Numbered from the stretch's first letter, positions 1 to 7,263 are shown. The stretch: 22,524 nucleotides of DNA from Acetobacteraceae bacterium (GCA_030044345.1 JASHVY010000464.1:1-22524), one strand, 5' to 3'. Made by a program: numbers and translations. The notes: a model not told the origin generated them from the letters alone.

Positions 1-268
1 GTTCGCCTCGTTCCGCTATGTGATCGTGAAAATTGGCTCCGATTGCATAGAAGTTGCGCGGACGTGGCACGCAGGGCCCGATACGCGGATTGCCGGAGAC
101 CTTGGGGAGGTTCCTCCAATCAATCGCCGCCAGTTTTTTCATGCCAGCCGGCGACAAAGTTTCGGCATCGAAGTCGCGAATGACTCCCGAAAGGTCCCGC
201 AGCGCACCCTCCGGGTCGAGCAAGGCTGGCTTCTCGGCGTCTGGTTCTCCAACGCGCAGATACTTCAT
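1..268 (-). CDS. Fumarylacetoacetate hydrolase (FAH) family protein, N-terminal part (cut by window edge)
   Basis: Reading the minus strand from an ATG at 268 gives 89 codons open to the window edge. The first ~65 residues are the small N-terminal domain of this family (starting MKYLRVGEPD, with LRDLSGVIRDFD). They lead into PRPRNFYAIGANFHDHIAE (residues ~69-87), the family's entry motif into the mixed beta-sandwich fold (usual form G-x-N-Y-x-D-H). A good ribosome site, GGAGGGAG, lies about 8 bases upstream of this ATG. Family members are Mg2+-dependent hydrolases, lyases or hydratases of 2-keto acids. One branch cleaves 2,4-diketo-3-deoxy-sugar acids to pyruvate plus lactate or glycolate, which would fit the sugar-oxidation enzymes nearby, but ureidoglycolate lyase-like or other activities are equally possible from an N-terminus alone. 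It is downstream of the aldo/keto reductase on the same strand but 548 bases away, with its own putative operator at 357-370, so it probably has its own promoter. Confidence 0.85.
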   Translation of the reverse strand, partial: MKYLRVGEPDAEKPALLDPEGALRDLSGVIRDFDAETLSPAGMKKLAAIDWRNLPKVSGNPRIGPCVPRPRNFYAIGANFHDHIAERGE

Positions 269-816
269 CGAAATTCGCTCCCTCCATCAGGTCCTTCGTC
301 GACTCGCCGCCATTTGCCGCACTTCTACCGTCACTCACTGGAACGGGTGTCACACGAAATGAATGCATTTTTCCGGCGCGGCCTTATGGCACACCGGTCC
401 CGGCGCTGCAAGCAAAACTTGGGAAGGTTCGATGATGCAAACGCACCGTGAAAGATACCATCGTTGTGCTGATCGGGAAGAGAAGCATGCGGAAATTGTT
501 GGAATGACCCTATCTCGTTATGTATGGCAACTGCAGCAGAACGAAACGGTTCCGAAAATCGTCCGTTCTCGAGAACTCACTCTGCGATCGCGGGTAGGGA
601 GTACCGACAGGCAAGGAGCTTGTTTGGGCAATGCCGAGACGGGGCAAGCTCGAACGTTGGATGACGCGACATCCTCCCGCCAAAACGAATTCAAGAGACG
701 AGATTCAACATACTATGCGTCCTCCCATATGGCCCTGAGAGACATTCGATCAATGGAAAACGAAAGGCGTTTTTCACCACAGGTATGCGGGTCGGCTCCT
801 CGCCCCGCGCAACACC
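269..816. other. Non-coding spacer between the FAH gene and the aldo/keto reductase
   Basis: This 548-base stretch should hold the promoter of the FAH-family gene. A plus-strand open frame (363-950) runs through most of it, but its product has no family resemblance I recognise, its composition is irregular, and it runs antisense into the end of the aldo/keto reductase. I treat it as chance. The stretch carries one copy of the TG(A/G)ATGCA site near 360. No tRNA, clear terminator or mobile element was seen. Confidence 0.5.
357..370 (-). promoter_or_regulatory. Putative GntR operator upstream of the FAH-family gene
   Basis: The plus-strand sequence is AAATGAATGCATTT, with perfect 5-bp arms (AAATG / CATTT) around a 4-base centre. 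It shares the core TGAATGCA with sites at 1951, 2374 and 7912 and is one transition from the TGGATGCA sites near 6931 and 7039. Its centre lies about 95 bases before the FAH start codon, close to the distance seen for the aldo/keto reductase (88) and gntR-1 (84). That it binds the regulator encoded at 6047-6850 is inference. Confidence 0.55.
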
Positions 817-1866
817 TCAGAGATATTGCCGCAGCAGCGCAAGATCGGCCTCGCCAAGTCGCTCAGAGACCGACGCGGCCTGATGCCAGTAAGGATAGAG
901 CAACGGCGGGGCACTCACCTTGTCTAGCCGCTGCCGCTCCTCGATCGTGAGCGAAACATCAACCGCACCGAGATTGTCCTTGAGCTGTTCGTCGGTGCGC
1001 GCTCCGATAATGACCGAGGAGACTGCAGAGCGGCCGAGCAACCAAGAAAGTGCTATCTGCGCCGCCGAGACGCCTTTCGCGGTTGCGATCTCCACCAGTA
1101 CTTCTATCGTGTCGAATAGCTGCTCCTCGTTGGAGACGGGCGGCTCCTGCCATTCTGTCAAGCGCCGACTTCCTGGCGGATAATCCTTGCCACGACGATA
1201 TTTCCCAGAAAGCAACCCTCCGGCCAGAGGGCTCCAGACCAAGATCCCAACCCCTTGATCGACGGCAATCGGCACAAGCTCGTACTCTGCTTCCCGCGCT
1301 TGCAACGAATAATTGATCTGTTGACTGACATAGGGCACAAAATTGTGCCGCTCGGCAATCGCCAGCGCCTTCATTAAGTGCCAACCGGAATAGTTGGAGC
1401 ATCCAACATAGCGTACCTTTCCGGCGCGCACGAGCGTATCCAATGCCTCGAGCGTCTCCTCAAGCGGTGTTTGACCGTCCCATTGATGAAGCTGATACAG
1501 ATCGACATGGTCAGTGCGCAGGCGCTTGAGGCTTTTCTCCAGCTCAGCAATAATGTGAAAACGTGAAGCACCCGTGTCATTCGGGCCGTTGCCGATCCGC
1601 ATCCGACACTTGGTAGCAAGCAACATTCGGTCACGGCGTCCCGACAACGCCTCTCCCACGATTTCCTCTGCCATTCCCGCCGAATAAACATTGGCTGTGT
1701 CAATCAGGTTTACACCGACGTCGAGACACATGTCGATTTGGCGCCGCGCGCCCGTTACGTCGAGCGAGCCAATATTCCTGAACTTGCCGACTCCGCCGAA
1801 TATCATCGTGCCGAGGCTGAGCGCCGAAACTTTTAGTCCCGATCTGCCGAGCAGACGGTATTCCAT
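817..1866 (-). CDS. Aldo/keto reductase
   Basis: NAD(P)H-dependent oxidoreductase of the (beta/alpha)8 AKR superfamily, 349 residues, the usual length for the Tas/YajO/IolS-like branch. All four catalytic residues are visible: Asp56 and Tyr61 in DTANVY, Lys86 in LLATKC and His127 in YQLHQWD. Further family signatures are GRSGLKVSALSLGT near the N-terminus, KVRYVGCSNYSGWH (150-163) and the cofactor-binding VIIGARTDEQLKDNL (285-299). The ATG at 1866 is chosen because GGAG lies 8-9 bases before it and the protein then begins in the family way (MEYRLLGRSG). The frame stays open 12 codons further upstream to 1902. It could act as an aldose dehydrogenase in the sugar pathway suggested by its neighbours, since some L-fucose/D-threo-aldose dehydrogenases are AKRs, but the sequence does not fix substrate or direction. 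A putative operator sits 82-95 bases upstream of the start. Confidence 0.93.
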   Translation of the reverse strand: MEYRLLGRSGLKVSALSLGTMIFGGVGKFRNIGSLDVTGARRQIDMCLDVGVNLIDTANVYSAGMAEEIVGEALSGRRDRMLLATKCRMRIGNGPNDTGASRFHIIAELEKSLKRLRTDHVDLYQLHQWDGQTPLEETLEALDTLVRAGKVRYVGCSNYSGWHLMKALAIAERHNFVPYVSQQINYSLQAREAEYELVPIAVDQGVGILVWSPLAGGLLSGKYRRGKDYPPGSRRLTEWQEPPVSNEEQLFDTIEVLVEIATAKGVSAAQIALSWLLGRSAVSSVIIGARTDEQLKDNLGAVDVSLTIEERQRLDKVSAPPLLYPYWHQAASVSERLGEADLALLRQYL

Positions 1867-1947
1867 CTTCGTTCTCCGCCTTTTGATACGGATGCCACGC
1901 AATGCCCAGGCACTCGCGAGAAGCTATCGATCGCGCGCCTGCGGCGC

Positions 1948-1961
1948 AAATGAATGCAGTT
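1948..1961 (-). promoter_or_regulatory. Putative GntR operator upstream of the aldo/keto reductase
   Basis: The plus-strand sequence is AAATGAATGCAGTT. It matches the site at 357-370 in 11 consecutive bases (AAATGAATGCA) and differs only in the last flank. It lies 82-95 bases before the reductase start codon, almost the same placement as at the FAH gene and gntR-1. The matching position relative to the start is the main support for function. Confidence 0.5.
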
Positions 1962-2110
1962 TCTAGCAGCCTTTCCCGTCATTCGCAAGGGCGATAAGCG
2001 GAGGCCGAGGTTTTCCGGTTTCTGCCCGCATGTTTCTGCAATCTCCTTTGGCACCGACCTTCGACCCGACCGGCCATTGTTCCAACAGAGTGTTCCGGGA
2101 GCGTAGCCGT

Positions 2111-2140
2111 CCTGCGGCGGTACTTCATTACCGCCGCAGG
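2111..2140. repeat. Perfect 12-bp inverted repeat, 6-base loop
   Basis: The arms CCTGCGGCGGTA (2111-2122) and TACCGCCGCAGG (2129-2140) are exact reverse complements around CTTCAT. The hairpin would be strong in RNA. No T-run follows on either strand, so it is not a classical intrinsic terminator. It lies more than 240 bases from either flanking gene start. It could be a binding site, a REP-like element or a transcription-insulating structure. Confidence 0.7.
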
Positions 2141-2176
2141 CCTGCCTCGGATGCGGGGCCCCTTGCTTATCCTAGC

Positions 2177-2191
2177 CATTCATAATGAATG
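2177..2191. promoter_or_regulatory. 15-bp perfect palindrome, possible operator
   Basis: CATTCAT (2177-2183), one central A, then ATGAATG (2185-2191) form a perfect 7+1+7 palindrome in the shared upstream region. It contains the ATGAATG string also seen inside the putative GntR sites, but its symmetry is centred differently. It may be a site for another regulator; function is not shown. Confidence 0.35.
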
Positions 2192-2368
2192 TGGGCCTCT
2201 TCCCGGTGGGGGCGCCGAAGCGTTGATCGTTTCACCCGCACACATCTCGGAACCGAGATTTAGGATACATTCCGTACGAAAAACCAAGCCGCGGTGTGTG
2301 AGTACCGAACGGCAAGACGATCGGGGGCCAACGCAATACCTCCCCTTGCGTCATTTCTGACTCTGTGC

Positions 2369-2396
2369 TTGATTGAATGCAATTCGGAGCGATAAG
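2369..2396 (+). promoter_or_regulatory. Putative frcB promoter with overlapping GntR operator
   Basis: GATTGAATGCAATT at 2371-2384 has the same TGAATGCA core, and its inner part ATTG-AATG-CAAT has perfect 4-bp arms. A plausible sigma-70 promoter overlaps it: TTGATT (2369-2374), a 16-base spacer and GATAAG (2391-2396), each four of six to consensus. A repressor bound here would cover the -35 element and spacer. The site is about 130 bases before the frcB start. The promoter call is weak; the operator call is supported by recurrence. Confidence 0.4.
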
Positions 2397-2506
2397 CCGT
2401 AGGGCAACGCACGCGCAATGTTGCCGCGGATACGCGGGGACGGCGTTCCGTAAGCGCCTACGTATAGCCGCATAAAAATTCGTGTTGCTGAACAAGGGAG
2501 GAAAAT

Positions 2507-3568
2507 ATGCGTGTTTCGATAAGGATAGGCACGACTTTGGCTGGCGTGCTGCTGGTCGGTGTCACACTGGTAATCGCGTTGGCGATACCGGCTTCGAGCA
2601 AGCAGTTGACCTTCTCCCTGATCACCAAGACCAATGAGAATCCGGTCTTCGTGCTTGAGAAGCAAGAGGCGATTGCCAAGGCCAAAGTCATGGGTGTCAA
2701 GCTTTTGACCTTCACCGGCAAATATGATGGCGACAACGCCAGTCAGGTTACTGACATTGAAGATTCGATTGCCGCCAGGGTAGACGCGATCATTATTGTG
2801 CCCAACGATACCAAAGCGATCATTCCGCAGATTCAGGAAGCGCAGCGGGCGGGTATCAAGGTCATCGTTTATGATTCGCCCCTCGATACGCCAGGTATCG
2901 CTGACGGGACCTTCGCTACTGACAATTATGAAGCCGGTCAATTGATTGGCAAATGGCTAAAAGCAACCTTGGGGGCCAATGCCGACAAGGCTCGCATCGC
3001 CATGCTTGATGCCGATACTCTGATGGTAAGCAATGACGTGGCCCGCGATACGGGCTTTCTCAACGGCTTCGGAATTGCCACACCGAACCCAAAAATATGG
3101 GGCAGCGAGCACGATTCACGTATTGTCGGCCACCAGATCACCAAGGGCTCCGCCAGCCTCGGCCAGAGTGCGATGGAAGATCTGCTGCAGCGCGATCCCT
3201 CGATTAACGTCGTTTATTCAATGAACGAGCAGGCTGCTGCAGGCGCCGCCCAAGCCCTTAAATCGGCGGGTCGTGCCCAGGATGTGCTCTCCGTTTCCAT
3301 TGACGGCACCTGCGCTGGCCTGCAGATGATCAAGGATGGTGCCCTTAGCGCAACGGTTATGCAATTCTGGCTGAAAATGGTCGATATGTCGATGGACGCA
3401 GCTTACAATCTCCTAACGAAGGGCGAGAAGCCGTCAGTCTCACCCGGCCTCAATTACTACGACACCGGAGTGACGCTTGTGACCGACCATCCAGCTCCGG
3501 GTGTGCCTTCTGTCAACGCGGACCAGGCTCTGAAGCTTCGCGGGGCGATGTGTGCCAAGAGCAGCTGA
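2507..3568 (+). CDS. frcB: FrcB-like sugar-binding periplasmic protein of a CUT2 ABC importer
   Basis: Substrate-binding protein of the RbsB/FrcB type (periplasmic-binding type 1 fold), 353 residues. Residues 1-30 form a Sec signal peptide: basic start, long hydrophobic run GVLLVGVTLVIALAI, then PASS before the mature chain. The mature protein carries FrcB-family blocks: SLITKTNENPVF (38-49), GKYDGDNASQV, a TFATDN segment, RIVGHQITKG (about 205-214), NEQAAAGAAQALKSAGR and SVSIDGTCAG. These resemble Sinorhizobium meliloti FrcB, which binds fructose, mannose and ribose. A strong ribosome site, GGGAGG, stands 5-6 bases before the ATG. The gene order binding protein-permease-ATPase is that of frcBCA; the fructokinase gene frcK that follows in S. 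meliloti is not here. The real ligand may be another pentose or deoxyhexose, because FrcB paralogues vary. A putative operator overlaps the promoter. Confidence 0.88.
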   Translation: MRVSIRIGTTLAGVLLVGVTLVIALAIPASSKQLTFSLITKTNENPVFVLEKQEAIAKAKVMGVKLLTFTGKYDGDNASQVTDIEDSIAARVDAIIIVPNDTKAIIPQIQEAQRAGIKVIVYDSPLDTPGIADGTFATDNYEAGQLIGKWLKATLGANADKARIAMLDADTLMVSNDVARDTGFLNGFGIATPNPKIWGSEHDSRIVGHQITKGSASLGQSAMEDLLQRDPSINVVYSMNEQAAAGAAQALKSAGRAQDVLSVSIDGTCAGLQMIKDGALSATVMQFWLKMVDMSMDAAYNLLTKGEKPSVSPGLNYYDTGVTLVTDHPAPGVPSVNADQALKLRGAMCAKSS

Positions 3569-3630
3569 GGACGCCTTCTGCTAAGCAGTCCGCCTTAAGC
3601 CGAACATGTTTAACGTCCAAGAAGGCGTTC
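3569..3630 (+). repeat. Long-range inverted repeat directly after frcB
   Basis: GGACGCCTTC (3569-3578) can pair with GAAGGCGTTC (3621-3630): eight exact pairs, one G-U and one more G-C, closing a 42-base loop just after the frcB stop. Together with the next hairpin it makes the frcB-frcC gap structured, as is common where a binding protein must be made in excess of its permease. Confidence 0.45.
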
Positions 3631-3666
3631 GCTTGATCGCAGAGGAACCAGCATTTGCGATGGCAC

Positions 3667-3694
3667 GCAGGAAGGTTCTCAATGGCCTTCCTGC
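3667..3694 (+). repeat. 9-bp hairpin in the frcB-frcC gap
   Basis: GCAGGAAGG (3667-3675) and CCTTCCTGC (3686-3694) are perfect complements around a 10-base loop, 55 bases before the frcC start. No U-run follows, so it is more likely an mRNA-stabilising or partial attenuating structure than a full terminator. Confidence 0.5.
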
Positions 3695-3749
3695 TGTGTC
3701 GTCACAAGTGAGGGACGTCAGGCGACCCAGGGGATGAGGGAGCCAGAGC

Positions 3750-4811
3750 ATGGCAGGTACCCGCCCACCTCCGAACATATGCGTTGCTCCTTCTAACGAA
3801 CCCGATTTCCCATCGTTTAGTGATACCCGCCCGCTAAGGCATTTGCGCTTAATACTGCAAAGCTTTCCCAGCATTGTGTCGGTAACAGTGCTGATTATCA
3901 GCATTATCGTATTCGGCATTATCATTGGCCCGCATTTTTTTACACCTTTCAACCTATCACTGGTCCTCCAGCAAGTAACGGTGATCAGCGTCCTCGGGGC
4001 GGCACAAACACTCGTGATCCTCACCGCCGGCATTGATTTGTCGGTCGGGGCACTGATGGTGCTGTGCAGCGTGGTGATGGGTGTTCTTGCTGTCGATATG
4101 GGCTGGCCACCGATCCTCGCGATCGTCATGGCCTTCTTCGCCGGCGCTGCGGGTGGGGCAATAAACGGCATCCTTGCCACTCTCGCTAAGTTGCCGCCGT
4201 TTATCGCCACGCTCGGCACATGGAACGTGTTCCTCGCCCTTGAGCTCTGGTATTCCGGTAGCCAAACCATAGTTTCCCAGAATATTTTCACCCAGGCGCC
4301 GATTTTGCAGTTCTTTGGAAACGGAACAAATATCGGTGCCGTGCGGGTTACCTGGGGGGAGCTGCTCCTCTTCGCCCTGTTTGGCATCCTCTGGTTCTTC
4401 CTCAATCGAACAGCCTGGGGTCGGCACGTCTATGCAGTTGGCGATGATCCAGACGCCTCTCGGCTCGCGGGCATCAGCGTTGATCGTGTCTTGTTCTCAG
4501 TCTATGTCGTGGCAGGCGTAATTTGCGCCGTAGCTGGCTGGGTCCTGATTGGACGGATCGGCTCGGTCACTCCTCAGGAGGGGCAGACTTCCAATCTGGA
4601 CAGCATTACGGCTGTCGTTATAGGTGGCACCAGCCTCTTCGGCGGCCGTGGCTCGCTTTTTGCTACATTGATTGGAGCGCTCATCGTAGGTGTGTTTGAG
4701 AATGGCCTTGCACTCGCTGGCGTCGATGCTCTCTGGCAGAATTTCGCCATCGGTCTGCTTATCGTCTTCGCTGTGATCATGGATCAGCAGATCAGGAAAT
4801 TATCGATATGA
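3750..4811 (+). CDS. frcC: FrcC-like CUT2 sugar ABC permease
   Basis: Inner-membrane permease of the BPD_transp_2 family, 353 residues, typical for FrcC/RbsC. It has a polar N-terminal tail of about 45 residues, then many hydrophobic segments (for example SVTVLIISIIVFGIIIG, LVILTAGIDLSVGALMVL, ALFGILWFFL, LLIVFAVIM). The family hallmarks are visible: TAGIDLSVGA after the third segment, PPFIATLGTWNVF, the cytoplasmic coupling loop RTAWGRHVYAVGDDPDASRLAGIS, and VIGGTSLFGGRGS near the C-terminus. GAGGGAG seven bases upstream supports the ATG at 3750. As the only permease of this system it should work as a homodimer. It overlaps frcA by four bases (ATGA), indicating translational coupling. Confidence 0.92.
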   Translation: MAGTRPPPNICVAPSNEPDFPSFSDTRPLRHLRLILQSFPSIVSVTVLIISIIVFGIIIGPHFFTPFNLSLVLQQVTVISVLGAAQTLVILTAGIDLSVGALMVLCSVVMGVLAVDMGWPPILAIVMAFFAGAAGGAINGILATLAKLPPFIATLGTWNVFLALELWYSGSQTIVSQNIFTQAPILQFFGNGTNIGAVRVTWGELLLFALFGILWFFLNRTAWGRHVYAVGDDPDASRLAGISVDRVLFSVYVVAGVICAVAGWVLIGRIGSVTPQEGQTSNLDSITAVVIGGTSLFGGRGSLFATLIGALIVGVFENGLALAGVDALWQNFAIGLLIVFAVIMDQQIRKLSI

Positions 4812-5581
4812 GCGTCTCACAAGACGTTCCACTGCTGCAGGCACGCAATCTGGTTAAGCGTTATGGCCATGTGGTTGCCCTGGATCGTGCCGACTTTGAG
4901 CTCTATCCCGGAGAGATTCTGGCCGTAATCGGCGACAACGGCGCTGGCAAAAGCACATTGATCAAGGCCCTCACAGGTGCGGTCATTCCTGATGAGGGAG
5001 AAATCTTTATGGATGGCGAACCCGTCAGGTTCCGCTCGCCGCTTGACGCTCGACGAGCAGGCATCGAGACTGTGTACCAGACTCTTGCTCTTGCCCCGGC
5101 CCTTAGCATTGCAGACAATCTGTTCCTTGGACGCGAACAACGCTCCAAGGGCATTTTGGGAAGGCTTGTTGGCGCTCTCGATCGTGCCGCTATGCAGCGG
5201 CGCGCTCAGGATGAGCTCAGCCGGCTCGGAATCATGACGGTCCAGAGCATCAAGCAGACGGTTGAAACGCTTTCAGGTGGCCAGCGCCAAGCCATTGCAG
5301 TAGCACGTGCAGCCGCATTCGGCAGTCGTGTTGTCATTATGGACGAACCAACCGCGGCCCTCGGAGTACGCGAATCCCGACGTGTGCTTGATCTGATCCT
5401 TACAGTGAAGGGCCGCGGTCTGCCGATCGTCCTTATCAGTCATAATATGCCGCATGTTTTCGAGGTGGCGGATCGCATTCACATCCACCGTCTTGGCCGG
5501 CGGTTGACGGTGGTCGATCCAAGATTGTGCTCGATGCCGGATGCCGTCGCGATGATGACCGGTGCCCTGACTGTTGCCTGA
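4808..5581 (+). CDS. frcA: FrcA-like single-domain sugar ABC ATPase
   Basis: ATP-binding subunit, 257 residues with one nucleotide-binding domain. Most CUT2 importers use a ~500-residue two-domain ATPase; FrcA is the known short exception, which supports the assignment. Walker A is GDNGAGKST (42-50), the Q-loop region is VYQTLALAP (89-97), the signature LSGGQ is intact (155-159), Walker B is VVIMDEPTAAL (175-185) and the switch histidine is in LISHN (209-213). All catalytic residues are present, so a homodimer should be active. Translation begins at ATGA overlapping the frcC stop. The next 465 bases hold no kinase gene. Confidence 0.92.
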   Translation: MSVSQDVPLLQARNLVKRYGHVVALDRADFELYPGEILAVIGDNGAGKSTLIKALTGAVIPDEGEIFMDGEPVRFRSPLDARRAGIETVYQTLALAPALSIADNLFLGREQRSKGILGRLVGALDRAAMQRRAQDELSRLGIMTVQSIKQTVETLSGGQRQAIAVARAAAFGSRVVIMDEPTAALGVRESRRVLDLILTVKGRGLPIVLISHNMPHVFEVADRIHIHRLGRRLTVVDPRLCSMPDAVAMMTGALTVA

Positions 5582-6046
5582 ATGTAACTTACGAAACCGT
5601 ATCCAGTGCTGCAGGCGGGCCATCTCAGGTCTCGCACGGAATTTGACATGGCTGGCAGTTCGGCCGGGAACGGTCGGAAAGCACTTTTACCTGGCACACA
5701 ATCTTGGAACGACATATCGTCAAAATTCGGGGGAGAATGTCGGGGAACGAAATGGACATCAACAATTTTGATCATGCATCGAATGCCCATCGCATTTGGG
5801 TAGCGAATGTCACGAGGGGGGTGCCCCGGCGACAGGTTGCATAGCCATAGCAAGATGGCGCCTCTGCATAGTGGCTCGCGGAGACGGTACGTTCGCTCGC
5901 AACTTGCGCCAGAGCATACCGGCTTCAGGTCATCACGCTCTTACTCAGCTTTCTCGATCAATTTCATAGCTTCCCCATGGGCGTTCCGTCGGGCTCCGAT
6001 GGATTGCCGCACGGACCCGCCAGAAGCCATATTGATCTTGGCAGAA
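5582..6046. other. Non-coding stretch between convergent frcA and gntR-1
   Basis: I find no convincing gene in these 465 bases. Short open frames exist on both strands; one on the minus strand just after gntR-1 ends in an ordinary-looking peptide (ASGGSVRQSIGARRN...) but has no ribosome site or recognisable family. No clear terminator hairpin with a T-run was found. The stretch may be decayed sequence in the place frcK occupies in frc operons. Confidence 0.45.
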
Positions 6047-6850
6047 TCACTCTGCGGCGGGCTCGGCAACGGCTGGGGGCGTTTCAGCATGCGACATGCG
6101 CTGCTGGCGTGACTTGGTCTTTTCCATCCGTCCACGCAATTCTTCATGGATATGCTCCATGATGATGTCGCGCTTATTTGCCAAATGGCGAGAAAGAATC
6201 GAAGCAAGCCGGTCTGCGTCGCGACGGACCAGGGCTTCCAGGATCAGCTCGTGCTCGTCGATGGCAGCCTTCCAGCGATCCGGGCGCAGCCGGTTGGACA
6301 TGTAGCGTGCCCGCACAATCCGCCCAGCAAGATTGCGATAGGTGGCAATCAGCACGGTATTGGCAGATCCGTCCAGTATGGCCTGATGGATCGCCTGGTT
6401 GAGCGCAAAATATTCTGGCAGCTCCTCCCGGAGAAAATGGGCGTACATGCGATAATGCAGTGCTTGCACCTCGGCGATCGCGGCATCGCTCATCCGTGCG
6501 CAGGCAAGCCGTCCAGCCTCCGCCTCCAATATGCCGATCACCTCGAAAAGCTCAGTAAGATGGCTATCGTCCAGCGTCGCAACGCGCGCTCCGCGATTCG
6601 GCAGTAGCTGAATGAGCCCCTCGGCGGCAAGCACCTTCAATGCTTCCCGCAGTGGCGTTCGGGAAATAGAGAACCGCGCGCAGAGCTCACGCTCCGGAAC
6701 GCGGGCACCTGGCGAGAGGTCCCCGTGATTAATCAGTTCACGTAGCGCCTCAAGCAATCCACCATGCAGGGAGCCCGTTCGAAGCTGCACCACCGAACTT
6801 TTCGTTTGTGCCAGAGAGACCACAACCGCCCCGCGTTTCCTTCTGTCCAT
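6047..6850 (-). CDS. GntR-family transcriptional regulator, FadR/FCD type (gntR-1)
   Basis: DNA-binding regulator of 267 residues from the ATG at 6850. The N-terminal winged helix-turn-helix shows the family pattern: GLLEALRELINHGDLSPGARVPERELCARFSISRTPLREALKVLAAEGLIQLLPNRG is split across residues ~30-87, with RTPLREAL as the recognition helix. The C-terminal FCD ligand domain carries the likely metal ligands in NQAIHQ, DEHELI and SRHLANKRD. FCD regulators sense carboxylates, sugar acids and keto or hydroxy acids. The frame extends five codons to a TTG at 6865, without a ribosome site; GGA precedes the ATG at 6850, only weakly. The C-terminal 25 residues are polar and variable. A TGGATGCA palindrome 78-91 bases upstream suggests autoregulation, and the same site recurs near five other loci here, making this the most likely local regulator. 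Confidence 0.9.
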   Translation of the reverse strand: MDRRKRGAVVVSLAQTKSSVVQLRTGSLHGGLLEALRELINHGDLSPGARVPERELCARFSISRTPLREALKVLAAEGLIQLLPNRGARVATLDDSHLTELFEVIGILEAEAGRLACARMSDAAIAEVQALHYRMYAHFLREELPEYFALNQAIHQAILDGSANTVLIATYRNLAGRIVRARYMSNRLRPDRWKAAIDEHELILEALVRRDADRLASILSRHLANKRDIIMEHIHEELRGRMEKTKSRQQRMSHAETPPAVAEPAAE

Positions 6851-6926
6851 GGTGTTCCATCGCAATCCAAGAAATTACGCTATCACAAATAGCAGGAAAT
6901 TTTCCACACGGAATATCCATCGTTGA

Positions 6927-6940
6927 CAAATGCATCCAAA
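6927..6940 (-). promoter_or_regulatory. Putative autoregulatory operator of gntR-1
   Basis: Read on the minus strand the site is TTTGGATGCATTTG. Its core TGGATGCA fits the palindrome TG-x-AT-x-CA, the general layout of FadR-type GntR operators. Its centre is about 84 bases before the gntR-1 ATG. It probably lies in the gntR-1 promoter, though no convincing -10/-35 pair was found. Confidence 0.5.
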
Positions 6941-7035
6941 CCAGGACTTTCCAAGCAAAAGCCGCCTCGGACATCAACCACTATATCTCCAGAAACTCCT
7001 TTGCGGCCATTGTCAGGCTCTCGGTAATATATCAA

Positions 7036-7049
7036 AAATGGATGCAAAA
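7036..7049 (+). promoter_or_regulatory. TGGATGCA site at the edge of the FAD-oxidase remnant
   Basis: The plus strand reads AAATGGATGCAAAA, the same core as the gntR-1 site on the other strand. It lies at the first recognisable part of the oxidase remnant, so it may be a leftover promoter site of a deleted gene copy or a second half of the gntR-1 control region (108 bases from the first site). Confidence 0.35.
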
Positions 7050-7263
7050 TTCATGCGGCCCACCCTACCGCCATTGGCGAGGCCGAGGCCACCGAGATCG
7101 CAATGCGTTTTCCAAAAGGGCTACGCCGGGTCGGCGTCGACAATATCGACACGCTGACGCCTCGGGCGTCAGTGTGGGGCGACGTCATCCGGCCACGCCC
7201 GGCCCAGCTCGGCTGCTGGTCGGCTCCGAAGGCACGCTTGCCTGTTCGTCGATGATCGAGTTC
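7043..7263 (+). pseudogene. Remnant of an FAD-linked oxidase (GlcD / D-lactate dehydrogenase-like)
   Basis: Two adjoining frames carry consecutive parts of the FAD-binding domain. The first (from 7043) reads EIAMRFPKGLRRV followed by GVDNIDTL, matching the typical (R/K)-(F/Y)-P-K-x-x-R-R-V-x-G-Y-N-(I/L)-D segment. The second (from 7210) reads RLLVGSEGTLA, the nearly invariant FAD-binding block, followed by CSSMIEF. A frameshift lies between them, stop codons close both frames, and the N- and C-terminal parts are missing, so this is a decayed fragment. Intact relatives oxidise glycolate or D-lactate and feed electrons to the respiratory chain. Its position directly upstream of serine-glyoxylate aminotransferase suggests a former glycolate-to-glyoxylate step. 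The exact limits are uncertain; only the recognisable core is given. Confidence 0.65.

Larger units (their letters stand above)
1867..2506. other. Divergent promoter region between the aldo/keto reductase and frcB
   Basis: This 640-base non-coding region separates genes running outward in both directions. It holds two copies of the TG(A/G)ATGCA site (1951-1958 near the reductase, 2374-2381 near frcB), a perfect 12-bp inverted repeat at 2111-2140 and a 15-bp palindrome at 2177-2191. Open frames here are short and fit no family I know. It is unusually long for an intergenic region and unusually rich in dyad symmetry. Confidence 0.6.

Noticed and set aside
363..950. A 195-codon plus-strand open frame upstream of, and running into, the aldo/keto reductase end
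   Set aside because: No recognisable domain, biased composition, antisense to a certain gene at its 3' end. A brief resemblance of its ADREEKHAEIVGMTLSRYV stretch to ribbon-helix-helix mobilisation proteins is too short to support a call.
3581..4405. A 274-codon minus-strand frame opposite frcC
   Set aside because: Antisense to a clear permease gene, without a recognisable domain.
5755..5815. AATGC / GCATT small inverted repeat and repeated GAATG words
   Set aside because: Arms of only five bases and no relation to a gene start; it does not contain the full TG(A/G)ATGCA core.
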